Assembly (NCBI GenBank): GCA_045542075.1
Contig: JAZQKI010000045.1
Coordinates: 1 to 33,179 of the forward strand
DNA length: 33,179 bases
Direction: 5' to 3'
From: SVTX01 sp045542075
Lineage (GTDB): Bacteria; Bacillota; Clostridia; Oscillospirales; CAG-272
Under the pieces are notes generated by a model. It saw nothing but the letters and a program-made list of their open reading frames with translations, made no database searches and had not been told where the DNA came from. Each line of letters starts with the position of its first letter. The first letter of the stretch is position 1. Positions 8,206 to 15,312 of this stretch are shown here, piece by piece. The position numbers were made by a program, and so were the translations under genes.

Positions 8206-9270
8206 TTAATCCTCCACTTTTAAAACGTCGTCATTTTTTATCAGGCAATGAATATATTCCACTGTTGTTTTTGCTTTATGTTGTCTGTTTTCATCTCTAT
8301 CAGACTTAAATCTGTGATACTCTTTGCTATAAACAAAATATTGCCCGTATTCTTTCATGGTCTTTTCTATGAACTCGTTACTAATTATTCCTTCATTATT
8401 GTAGCTTAAAAATATGTATTTGAATTTAGCATCCGCTATTAATCTTCTCAGTGCCGCCGGAGCACTTGATTTGCTACAAAACAAACTTTTTTGTTCAAAA
8501 TAGTCGCGCAAACCAGTTTTTCCATGAATTTCTGGATTATCATTTTTAGCTATTGTTTCTAGAACATGATAATTCGAGCAGTATTGTCTATCGTTGTAAG
8601 GAGGATCTAAATACAAAATATCTCCTTCTATCCTGTTTACCAGATCACAAGCATCTTCGTTGTAGACATTACACAAGACTTTACCTTTCATTATGGGCAA
8701 TCCTATCAAATCCATTTTTCTTTCGGCTTTGGCTTTTAACTTTTTCAAATATGCACCATATACAAGAGCCGTATTAGCACATCTATCTATACTGTCTATT
8801 AAAGAACCAAGCAAATAATAAAATTCGGATTCGTTAATAATCTCCTGCTTTAGCCAAGTATCTAATGTTTGTCGAATTGCATCACATTTTCGTGCATTGT
8901 AATCCGAAAAATACATGCGACGAAATTCTTGTCCCTCAGTGCCTCCATATGAATAGTTTTTGTAGACAAATCCATCTGTTCCAGCAACATTATTTAAGTC
9001 AGAAATCAATTTAGAACATCTTTCTTTGTTTAAATTTCCGTTGTTTTCTATCATATGTTTCGTAATTACATAGCTATAATACTGAATATCATTTGCAATA
9101 ATACTATATCCAAGTTCTTTAAACGATCCACTTACTATACCTGTTCCTGCAAACAAATCCGCAAAAACCATCTCATTTGGCTGCCTAAGTTCTTTGTTAC
9201 GAACTAACACATCATGTACCGTGTCTTTTATGAAATCTATCAAAGAATACTTTGAACCAATGTAATTCAT
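8206..9270 (-). CDS. D12-class DNA N6-adenine methyltransferase
   Basis: The 354-residue product transfers a methyl group from S-adenosylmethionine to adenine in a specific DNA site. The motif order is that of the D12 (Dam/DpnM) class. YIGSK at 3-7 is motif X, FADLFAGTG at 36-44 is the cofactor loop, ANDI at 59-62 the next strand, and LDPPYN at 221-226 the catalytic motif. The DPPYN..RQY..NYHVLETIA form followed by G-K-T-G-L-R suggests the FokI-methylase-like subgroup; the recognition sequence cannot be read from the protein. It begins 30 bases after the XRE gene and ends one base before the DGQHR gene, so regulator, methylase and putative nuclease form one tight unit. It is AT-rich relative to the chromosomal genes to the right. 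Confidence 0.9.
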   Translation of the reverse strand: MNYIGSKYSLIDFIKDTVHDVLVRNKELRQPNEMVFADLFAGTGIVSGSFKELGYSIIANDIQYYSYVITKHMIENNGNLNKERCSKLISDLNNVAGTDGFVYKNYSYGGTEGQEFRRMYFSDYNARKCDAIRQTLDTWLKQEIINESEFYYLLGSLIDSIDRCANTALVYGAYLKKLKAKAERKMDLIGLPIMKGKVLCNVYNEDACDLVNRIEGDILYLDPPYNDRQYCSNYHVLETIAKNDNPEIHGKTGLRDYFEQKSLFCSKSSAPAALRRLIADAKFKYIFLSYNNEGIISNEFIEKTMKEYGQYFVYSKEYHRFKSDRDENRQHKAKTTVEYIHCLIKNDDVLKVED

Positions 9271-9300
9271 ATTTCACCTACCAAAGTTTGATTTGTCATT

Positions 9301-9504
9301 TCAAGATATAATGTCAACAATGTCATCCATTTTACATTCTAGCGCCGCACATATCTTAACAAGCACTTCGCTGCTCACAACTGCGCCGTCTTTTTTCATC
9401 TTTGTAAGAGTAGCTTGACTAACTCCAGCTTTCTTTGCTAATTCTTTACACTTCATTTCGCGATCAATTAACAGTTTAAAGAGTTTCTTATAGCTTGCAG
9501 CCAT
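9301..9504 (-). CDS. XRE-family regulator, probable controller of the methyltransferase module
   Basis: The chosen ATG at 9504 gives 67 residues. An upstream in-frame ATG at 9516 is rejected because the ribosome site GAGGTGG (9514-9508) lies between the two. ELAKKAGVSQATLTKMKKDG (about 21-40) is a classic Cro/CI helix-turn-helix, and LVKICAALECKMDDIVDII is the usual dimer-side tail. The gene heads the methyltransferase/DGQHR unit, has a promoter just upstream, and a perfect palindrome separates promoter and start. This is the arrangement of controller (C) proteins in restriction-modification systems. Binding to the palindrome is inferred. Confidence 0.85.
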   Translation of the reverse strand: MAASYKKLFKLLIDREMKCKELAKKAGVSQATLTKMKKDGAVVSSEVLVKICAALECKMDDIVDIIS

Positions 9505-9514
9505 TTTCCACCTC

Positions 9515-9534
9515 ATAAAAATAAGTATTTTTAT
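9515..9534 (-). promoter_or_regulatory. Palindromic operator candidate of the XRE gene
   Basis: On the plus strand the sequence is ATAAAAATA-AG-TATTTTTAT, perfect nine-base arms with a two-base spacer. It sits between the -10 box and the start codon, roughly at +3 to +22 of the predicted transcript, so a bound regulator would block its own transcription. The AT-only arms lower its specificity as evidence. Confidence 0.5.
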
Positions 9535-9543
9535 ACATTTACC

Positions 9544-9572
9544 ATTGTATCACTTTTTTCGACAAATTGCAA
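9544..9572 (-). promoter_or_regulatory. Sigma-A-type promoter of the XRE/methyltransferase module
   Basis: On the minus strand TTGCAA (9572-9567) and TACAAT (9549-9544) are separated by exactly 17 bases, placing transcription start near 9537 and a short leader before the ATG at 9504. Confidence 0.65.
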
Positions 9573-10046
9573 GCATTTTATGATAATTTATTCAACGAAC
9601 GTTTAATTTTTTCAAAATCCGCAAATCCGTGTTTCACGTCACCGATATAGGCGCCAACATATCCGATCTCCTATTAATGATCGTTTCTACGAGCGTCTTT
9701 TCTTTGTTTCCTGCACATCAATTTTTGAATCCTGGCAAGCTTGTTTTTACTCCTGAAAGCAAAATGCGACCATATCCATCATGCGTGTACCCATGGTTTT
9801 GTGCCTACATGATGGAAATGATCGCGACGAGCTTTTTCTTTGCTTACTGCATATCAAATTTTGAGTGCTGATTTTATTGTGAGAAGACCTTGCATACCGC
9901 TATTACGGATGCGGTATATTGCGTTAAGTTCGTCGCGTGCGACCGACGAGTAGCAAACAAACTGCGAAAAGGGCTTGACAAAGCCCTTCACAAGAGTTAC
10001 AATACAACACCTGCGGAAGAAGGATGTAGGTGTTCTCTGATCTGCC

Positions 10047-10239
10047 TGACCACATATTTATCATCTCTTTGGGTGAGGCTGACCACATGTTGCAGTTAGA
10101 ATGTTTTTCTCTGCTCTATCTATTTTCGCTCTCCGTTCTCTTGCATTTCTTTTCTGCCGGCGGAGCAAATTTTGAGCGCTTCTACCACCTCAAAATCATG
10201 ACCACATATCAATCATTCGGTACGCGGATTTGACCACAT
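10047..10239. repeat. Four copies of the 9-mer TGACCACAT in two spaced pairs
   Basis: Exact copies start at 10047, 10080, 10199 and 10231, that is, two pairs with spacings of 33 and 32 bases, roughly three helical turns. The first copy of each pair is also followed by similar sequence (ATAT...ATCAT). Iteron-like or regulator sites would look like this; so would a duplicated remnant. Confidence 0.6.
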
Positions 10240-10298
10240 CTTTGACCATAAACAGATCCGGAGTACACGGAGACAAGATGTCACGAGAGTATGAAAAA

Positions 10299-10342
10299 GC
10301 CGTTTTTGCGTAGCAGAAAGGGCTAGAAAAAGCAAAAACGGC
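10299..10342. repeat. 11-bp perfect inverted repeat
   Basis: GCCGTTTTTGC (10299-10309) and GCAAAAACGGC (10332-10342) can form a stem with a 22-base loop. No T-run follows on either strand, so it is not a clear intrinsic terminator. Confidence 0.55.
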
Positions 10343-10443
10343 TAGAAAAAGATATATCAATCAGTTGTGGTAATAGAGGCAACAAGTTCAAGTCCTTTGC
10401 TAGGTCAACAAGGACTATCCTGACCCCGTGTCAATAGGGGGAA

Positions 10444-10506
10444 TCAGTACACCGTTTCCGACCTCCCGGCAATGAAGATGGGATCGTGCATCAATTCTTT
10501 GATCAT
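10444..10506 (-). pseudogene. def: Second peptide deformylase remnant, N-terminal stub
   Basis: The reading from the ATG at 10506 gives 20 residues, MIKELMHDPIFIAGRSETVY, then TGA. The first 17 match the start of the truncated deformylase at 433, with 13 differences in 51 bases by my count. It is therefore a diverged paralogue or another strain's allele rather than a fresh copy. It starts five bases after the nucleotidyltransferase stop, the same head-of-gene context as the other stub. Everything after codon 17 is lost. Confidence 0.75.
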
Positions 10507-10511
10507 AGTTT

Positions 10512-11264
10512 TTATTTCAATATCTCCAAAAACATATTGTTAAGTTCTTCCCAAGATTCATTCTTGTCATATGGCAAGGAGGCTACTATTGAATCCAACT
10601 CAGAAATTGCATTATCAAGATAATCATTCACACGATCAAAGCGCTTCCCCGTCGTGATTTCGGGAGCATTCATTTTAAGGTCAAGCAAATTCTCAACGTC
10701 AGGCTTAATATCTTCATCAAGATACTTTTCCATTAAAATATGAAACTCCATTGGAGGGGGTGTTCCTTCTGCAAGAATCCATTTGCAAGCGAGTAATGGT
10801 CTCAAAACGTAGAAATACTTCTTGTATCTAACCATATCGCCCTTCAGGTACTCTCTATAATTGCCCTTAGCGGTGCTCAAATAGTGATAAAGACCGGACT
10901 TTGCCACAAAATAGCCATTGATAACGGAAGAGATTTTCTGCCACTCGTCTGTGGTCTTGTAGACGATCGGCGAGGAATTCCACTCAAAAAGTGTCGGATT
11001 AGATTTATGCAGCAATGTCAAGGCCTTCTGAATATCCCAACCATTGATATCAAGAGTATCATCAAGCTGCCATTCGATAACATCGCGGGTCTTATCCAAG
11101 CGCAAATAAAATTCCTTGGGGCGAACATAAATAAAGCGCACGTCATAATCACTATCGGGCGAGGCAAAGCCCCACGCGCGACTGCCGGACTCCACGCAAT
11201 GCAATATTTTTATATTTTCGCGTTCCTCTATCTCATTTAGCTTTTCAAGTATCAATTTTCGCAT
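10512..11264 (-). CDS. Nucleotidyltransferase superfamily protein (RlaP-like)
   Basis: The product from ATG 11264 has 250 residues. A GTG at 11273 is possible but sits too close to the GGAG ribosome site, which is eight bases from the ATG. The polymerase-beta-type nucleotidyltransferase motif is clear: ESGSRAWGFASPDSDYDVRFIYV at about 25-47, with metal-binding Asp39 and Asp41. Downstream text such as NPTLFEWNSSPIVY and KYFYVLRPLLACKWI fits the predicted-nucleotidyltransferase family first noted beside RNA ligases (RlaP, PF10127). No RNA ligase is seen here. The substrate is unknown; nucleotidyl transfer to RNA or a small molecule is the family expectation. Confidence 0.8.
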   Translation of the reverse strand: MRKLILEKLNEIEERENIKILHCVESGSRAWGFASPDSDYDVRFIYVRPKEFYLRLDKTRDVIEWQLDDTLDINGWDIQKALTLLHKSNPTLFEWNSSPIVYKTTDEWQKISSVINGYFVAKSGLYHYLSTAKGNYREYLKGDMVRYKKYFYVLRPLLACKWILAEGTPPPMEFHILMEKYLDEDIKPDVENLLDLKMNAPEITTGKRFDRVNDYLDNAISELDSIVASLPYDKNESWEELNNMFLEILK

Positions 11265-11342
11265 TATCAACACTCCTTTCTGACTGTTTTCGATCGCTCA
11301 CTTCTCACTATCATCATGTGCCCCGTGCGATCTCAGATTTTT

Positions 11343-11996
11343 TTATTCCACCCCATGCATCCCCATCAGGTCACGCAAATCCCCAAAGCTCTTGTCGTAC
11401 TGCGCCCGGGAGATCGCGCCGTTTTGCAGGAAGATATCGAGCAGATTTTTCTGCTGACGGAAAAGCTCGACTTTCTGCCAACGCTCCTTTGTCATAAGAT
11501 TGGAGTGACCTGTGCGAATTTCGCCGAGCAGCAGCACTTCTATCCCCTCGGTCGTACGCTGATAGACGAATCCCAGCTTTTCCTGCACGCGGCGGCTTTT
11601 CTCGTTGCCGTCGTAATAGCCGCACCAAATACGGCTCATGTCAAGATCCTCAAACGCATGGCGGAGCATCTCGCGCGAAGCTTCGGGAATCAGTCCTTGC
11701 CCCCAAAATGGCTTGCCGATCCAATAGCCAAGCTCGTATTCATCGTCCGATTCGGCAAGATCATTGCGGTGAAAGCCGATGCTGCCGATGGGCTTGCCAC
11801 TCTCCTTGAGACAAACGGCATAAGTCTCGGGTGCGGAAAGAATCGTACGAATAATCTCGCGGCTGTTCTCCACACTCGTGTGCGGTTGCCATCCCGCAGG
11901 TGAGCCTATATCGGGATCACTCGCGTATTTATATAGTTCTTCTGCCTCATCCTCGCGCCACGGGCGGAGAATGAGGCGTTTTGTTTCTAAAATCAT
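11343..11996 (-). CDS. GNAT-family acetyltransferase (RimJ/RimL type)
   Basis: The 217-residue product begins MILETKRLILRPWREDEAEELYKYA, typical of RimJ/RimL-type N-acetyltransferases. The acetyl-CoA site is ELGYWIGKPFWGQGLIPEA (about 92-110), followed by CGYYDGNEKSRRVQEKLGF. A C-terminal extension of about 50 residues (from ELFRQQKNLLDIF) lies beyond the acetyltransferase fold and resembles a small helical hairpin seen in clostridial relatives. Substrate cannot be told; ribosomal proteins or small amines are typical. AAGGAAAC precedes the ATG. It is separated from the hydrolase gene by 58 bases with nothing else recognisable. Confidence 0.85.
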   Translation of the reverse strand: MILETKRLILRPWREDEAEELYKYASDPDIGSPAGWQPHTSVENSREIIRTILSAPETYAVCLKESGKPIGSIGFHRNDLAESDDEYELGYWIGKPFWGQGLIPEASREMLRHAFEDLDMSRIWCGYYDGNEKSRRVQEKLGFVYQRTTEGIEVLLLGEIRTGHSNLMTKERWQKVELFRQQKNLLDIFLQNGAISRAQYDKSFGDLRDLMGMHGVE

Positions 11997-12054
11997 AGTT
12001 GTTTCCTTAATGCCTGAATAACATCCCCCTCAATCCAGGCTTTGACATCAAAAT

Positions 12055-12978
12055 TTAAGACACAAAGGTCAGAATATCTGATCTTACCTCATCGTACGTA
12101 AAGTCATTGAGTATCTCGTGGCGCGCGTTAGGATAGAGTATGCATTTGGTGTCAACTCCCTGCTCGGTCAGACGATTTGCAACTGTCTGAACACCCTTGC
12201 CATAGTCACCCACGGGGTCGTCCTCGCCTGCGACGAGCAGTACGGGCATTGTTTTTGAGATACCCTTATACCAATCTGCGCGATTGCAGGTTTTGATCAA
12301 CGTAATAAGGTCGCCCATCGCGCTGACACTGAAGTTAAAGGTGCAGAACTTATCCGCGTAATACTTTTCCCTGACAGACTCGTCGGTTGTAAGCCACGGC
12401 TTGGGGTCGTTCTCACTGCCGCCGCCAAAGCGATTGTTATACGAGCCAAACGCTATGTTATCAATGAGTCTTGAAAAATGCTTATCTCCGCGGAAAAGCT
12501 TGATGATCGAGATCAGCGCAAGACCCGCACCCGCCGCGGGATTTGGCCCTGCTGTTCCCATAATTATGAGCTTATCGGGTTTTACGTATTTCTCGGCGGC
12601 AACGCGTACTACAAACGAACCCATGCTATGCCCCAGGAGTATGTACGGCTTGTCCTTGCCATACTCGGACATCACTGCGTCCGAGAACACCCTGACGTCA
12701 CGGCAAAGCAGATCCCAGCCGTCCTTTTCTGCTATATATCCAAGCTCGGAATCGTCATTTGCCGTATAACCGTGACCAAGATGATCGTAGCCAAAGCAGA
12801 TATATCCCTGCTGTGCCATATCTCGCATAAATCTGTCGTATCTGCCGATATGCTCAGTCATTCCGTGAACTATATGAAAATATCCCAAAGCCTCAATTTC
12901 GGGCTCATATACCACGCCCGCAAGGTTATGTACGCCGTCACTTGAGGGCACCTTAAAGCTTTTTACGTTAATGCTCAT
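12055..12978 (-). CDS. Alpha/beta hydrolase, monoacylglycerol-lipase-like
   Basis: The 307-residue product is a serine hydrolase of the lysophospholipase/monoglyceride lipase group (PF12146-like). It has HGMTEH at 38-43 (oxyanion loop), FGYDHLGHG near 62-70, the nucleophile elbow GHSMGS at 116-121 (Ser118), an acid in GEDDPVG (Asp253/254) and His287 in NARHE. No signal peptide is visible, so it acts in the cytoplasm. The ATG follows the glycerol kinase stop by one base, with GGAGGAG inside the kinase gene, so expression should be coupled. A lipase that frees glycerol beside glycerol kinase is a sensible pathway pair, inferred from context. Confidence 0.85.
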   Translation of the reverse strand: MSINVKSFKVPSSDGVHNLAGVVYEPEIEALGYFHIVHGMTEHIGRYDRFMRDMAQQGYICFGYDHLGHGYTANDDSELGYIAEKDGWDLLCRDVRVFSDAVMSEYGKDKPYILLGHSMGSFVVRVAAEKYVKPDKLIIMGTAGPNPAAGAGLALISIIKLFRGDKHFSRLIDNIAFGSYNNRFGGGSENDPKPWLTTDESVREKYYADKFCTFNFSVSAMGDLITLIKTCNRADWYKGISKTMPVLLVAGEDDPVGDYGKGVQTVANRLTEQGVDTKCILYPNARHEILNDFTYDEVRSDILTFVS

Positions 12979-12979
12979 A

Positions 12980-14494
12980 TCAATTCTCCTCCTCGCAGGT
13001 AAACGCCCTGCAAGCTCTTACCGCTCTGCTCCAGCCGTCAAGCAGGGCTTTTCTTTTTTTGGTACCTATCGACGGATTGTAAACACGGCTTGTACCCGTC
13101 TTGCTCTTAAGCTCGTCTCTGTCCTTGAAAAATCCTACTGCAAGGCCCGCAAGATACGCCGCTCCGAGCGCGGTCGCCTCGGCGGACTTGGACGTGCAGA
13201 CGTCTATATCCGAAATATCCGCCTGTATCTGCATAAGCAAGCTGTTTGCCGACGCGCCTCCGTCGACCTTCAGCTGATTTATTCTGCCGTGGCCCGATAT
13301 GCTTTCCATATCCTGGTCCATTGCGCTTATCACGTCGTTTGTCTGATACGCGATAGACTCAAGCGACGCGCGAACTATATGGCTTGCGTTAGTACCGCGT
13401 GTGACACCGAGAATACTTCCTCTCGCGTTCATATCCCAATGCGGCGCGCCAAGTCCCGCAAACGCGGGCACGACGTAAACTCCGCCGCTGTCCTTGACCT
13501 TGAGCGATACAGCCTCACTGTCCGCAGATCTGTCTATAAGCTTGATTTCATCGCGAAGCCATTGGATCACCGCTCCGCCCACAAACACGCTGCCCTCCAG
13601 CGCATACTCGATAGGTCTGCCGCTCTCGGACGCGGCTATGGTAGTCAGAAGTCCGTTTGAGCTTGAAATAGCGGTATTTCCCGTGTGGGCAAGCAAAAAG
13701 CAGCCCGTACCGTAGGTGTTTTTAGCCGAGCCCTCCTCAAAGCAACACTGACCGAAGAGCGCCGCCTGCTGATCTCCCGCAATTCCCGAAATAGCCACCT
13801 GCTCGCCCATGCAGTCAAAATAACCGAACAGCTCACTGCTGCTCTTTATCTCGGGAAGCATTGACGCGGGAATACCAAGGATCCCGAGCATTTTCTCGTC
13901 CCACTGTCCCGTGTGAATATTGCAAAGCATGGTTCTTGACGCGTTTGTTCTGTCCGTGACAAAGGATTTCCCCTTAGTCAGCTTCCATACTATCCACGTA
14001 TCCACCGTTCCGAACATAAGCTCGCCTGCTTCTGCAAGCTCACGCGCGCCGGGTATGTTATCAAGTATCCATTTTACCTTTGTTCCGCTGAAATACGGGT
14101 CAATACGAAGGCCCGTTGTGTTTTGTATGTATTCGGAATATCCGTCGCGCTCCAGACTCTTGCATATATCAGACGTGCGGCGGCATTGCCATACGATAGC
14201 GTTATATATCGGCTTGCCTGTGCGTCTATTCCATACCACCGTGGTCTCTCGCTGATTGGTTATGCCAACCGCGGCTATCTCGGACGGTGAAACCCCGCTC
14301 TTGACCACACACTCCGTCAATGACGCATACTGATTTGCGTATATCTCCATGGGGTCCTGCTCGACCCAACCGGGCTGAGGATAGATCTGCCTTATCTCAT
14401 GCTGAGCCATGGATATAATATTTGCGTTTTTGTCAAAAAGTATTGCTCGCGCGCTCGTCGTACCCTCGTCAAGCGCAAGAATATATTTCTTCAT
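12980..14494 (-). CDS. glpK: Glycerol kinase
   Basis: The 504-residue product is full length for glycerol kinase, which phosphorylates glycerol to sn-glycerol 3-phosphate with ATP. FGGY-kinase hallmarks are visible: ALDEGTTSARAILFD at 6-20, QPGWVEQDPMEIY near 40-52, TNQRETTVVWNRRTGKP near 99-115, WLLDN-like WILDN near 156, GIAGDQQAALFGQ near 248-260, and GLGAPHWDMNARGSILG near 350. A good ribosome site (GGAGG) precedes the ATG, and a consensus promoter lies immediately upstream. No glycerol facilitator or glycerol-3-phosphate dehydrogenase is in the window. It is followed directly by the lipase-like gene. Confidence 0.95.
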   Translation of the reverse strand: MKKYILALDEGTTSARAILFDKNANIISMAQHEIRQIYPQPGWVEQDPMEIYANQYASLTECVVKSGVSPSEIAAVGITNQRETTVVWNRRTGKPIYNAIVWQCRRTSDICKSLERDGYSEYIQNTTGLRIDPYFSGTKVKWILDNIPGARELAEAGELMFGTVDTWIVWKLTKGKSFVTDRTNASRTMLCNIHTGQWDEKMLGILGIPASMLPEIKSSSELFGYFDCMGEQVAISGIAGDQQAALFGQCCFEEGSAKNTYGTGCFLLAHTGNTAISSSNGLLTTIAASESGRPIEYALEGSVFVGGAVIQWLRDEIKLIDRSADSEAVSLKVKDSGGVYVVPAFAGLGAPHWDMNARGSILGVTRGTNASHIVRASLESIAYQTNDVISAMDQDMESISGHGRINQLKVDGGASANSLLMQIQADISDIDVCTSKSAEATALGAAYLAGLAVGFFKDRDELKSKTGTSRVYNPSIGTKKRKALLDGWSRAVRACRAFTCEEEN

Positions 14495-14524
14495 TTCTGT
14501 CCTCCGGGAACAATTTTATACTTC

Positions 14525-14553
14525 ATTATAACTTATTTTAGCCCTTATTGCAA
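14525..14553 (-). promoter_or_regulatory. Sigma-A-type promoter of glpK
   Basis: On the minus strand TTGCAA (14553-14548) and a perfect TATAAT (14530-14525) are 17 bases apart, about 30 bases before the glpK start. No clear operator was seen around it. Confidence 0.75.
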
Positions 14554-14633
14554 CATCAATATTGATTTTTCTCAAAATCACACAAAAATCACAGGCGCAT
14601 ATTATGTATTAGAACAAAAAAGGAGGTCATCAG

Positions 14634-15299
14634 ATGTATATAAGCAATCCCAACAGAAAAAGCCGCGCAAATCTTCCGCAAACAGACTCCACGCCCCGCA
14701 GGACACCGCTCCCCAACACAAACAGCGGTGGATCTTTGCAAAAAGCCCCGCAGTACAGCATCCCACAAAATCAGCCACTACCGTTTTTATCCCCTAAGCC
14801 TCAGATAAGTGTTCCCTCGCCACAGATAAATGTTCCCTCGCCACAGACACCGCCTCAGGCACCGCAGATGAATGACACGGGAACGGGAGGGATAGTGGTG
14901 CGGGTAACCACGGCGAGCGGCGCAATTCCGCTTGAGGATGCGCTCGTAACTGTCAGAGAATATAAGTCGGGAAGCGGCGGCGACATAGTGGCGACTCTCA
15001 GAACAAACTCCTCGGGACTTACCGAAAAAATATCCCTCCCCGCGCCGCCGCGATCCATGTCGCTATCCCCGGGTAATGGCAAAAGCTATTCCTCGTATCT
15101 TATTCAGGTCGACAAGGACGGCTACGGTATGCAGCAGTACATAAACGTCCCCGTATTCGACGGTGTTGTCGCGGTGCAGAATGCCGACCTCGTTCCCTTG
15201 CCCGAAAACGGAGAGACAGACCGCGCAAACCCATACAACCCGGGCATATTCTACGAGAGCGAGGCACCGCGACTCGACCAAACAAACCAAAACAACTGA
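14634..15299 (+). CDS. Proline-rich protein with a CnaB/carboxypeptidase-regulatory-like domain
   Basis: The 221-residue product has AGGAGG before its ATG. The first 85 residues are Pro/Gln/Ser/Asn-rich low-complexity sequence, including a tandem ISVPSPQ/INVPSPQ repeat. Residues about 86-200 read VVRVTTASGAIPLEDALVTVREY, then LRTNSSGLTEKISLPAPP and YLIQVDKDGYGMQQYINVPVFDG, the pattern of a carboxypeptidase-regulatory-like (transthyretin-fold) beta domain. There is no signal peptide. It is the first of three genes, 13 bases before the SpoIID-like gene, so all three may build the spore or cell envelope. Function is not established. Confidence 0.7.
   Translation: MYISNPNRKSRANLPQTDSTPRRTPLPNTNSGGSLQKAPQYSIPQNQPLPFLSPKPQISVPSPQINVPSPQTPPQAPQMNDTGTGGIVVRVTTASGAIPLEDALVTVREYKSGSGGDIVATLRTNSSGLTEKISLPAPPRSMSLSPGNGKSYSSYLIQVDKDGYGMQQYINVPVFDGVVAVQNADLVPLPENGETDRANPYNPGIFYESEAPRLDQTNQNN
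14802..14843 (+). repeat. 21-bp in-frame tandem repeat
   Basis: Two copies of a 21-base unit (14802-14822 and 14823-14843) differ by one base and encode the QISVPSP/QINVPSP repeat of the proline-rich protein. The unit number could vary by slippage. Confidence 0.75.
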
Positions 15300-15312
15300 A
15301 AGGACTAACCTC

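Larger units (their letters stand above)
9573..10443. other. Non-coding, hairpin-rich intergenic region with degenerate repeats
   Basis: No open frame here has a convincing ribosome site or family. Instead there are several perfect inverted repeats: 9894-9917 (7-base arms), 9969-9988 (8), 10006-10034 (7), 10299-10342 (11) and 10391-10416 (7). Two related blocks start at 9676 and 9817 (AATGATCG...CGAGC...TTTTCTTTG...CTGCA.ATCAA.TTTTGA), and part of the block recurs near 10150-10180. The region could be a decayed mobile element or a structured non-coding segment. It ends at the deformylase stub. Confidence 0.55.

Noticed and set aside
5889..9504. Canonical Dnd phosphorothioation or Dpd system
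   Set aside because: Only the DGQHR motif is shared; no DndA/C/D/E or 7-deazaguanine genes are present.
9629..10233. Three open frames on the plus strand (80, 69 and 67 residues)
   Set aside because: No ribosome sites, no recognisable domains, overlap with hairpins and degenerate repeats; more likely non-coding.
10047..10239. Small CRISPR array, because the 9-mer recurs at about 32-33 bases
   Set aside because: The repeated unit is only 9 bases, occurs in two separate pairs, and no cas gene is in the window.
10381..10420. tRNA fragment, because GTTCAAGTCC resembles a T-arm
   Set aside because: The flanks do not form a T-stem and no acceptor or anticodon arm is present; the bases instead form an AGTCCTT/AAGGACT hairpin.
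434..10443. Integron-type cassette array, because of the many same-strand accessory genes
   Set aside because: No integron integrase and no RYYYAAC...GTTRRRY attC-like sites were found between the genes; gaps are short or overlapping as in ordinary operons.
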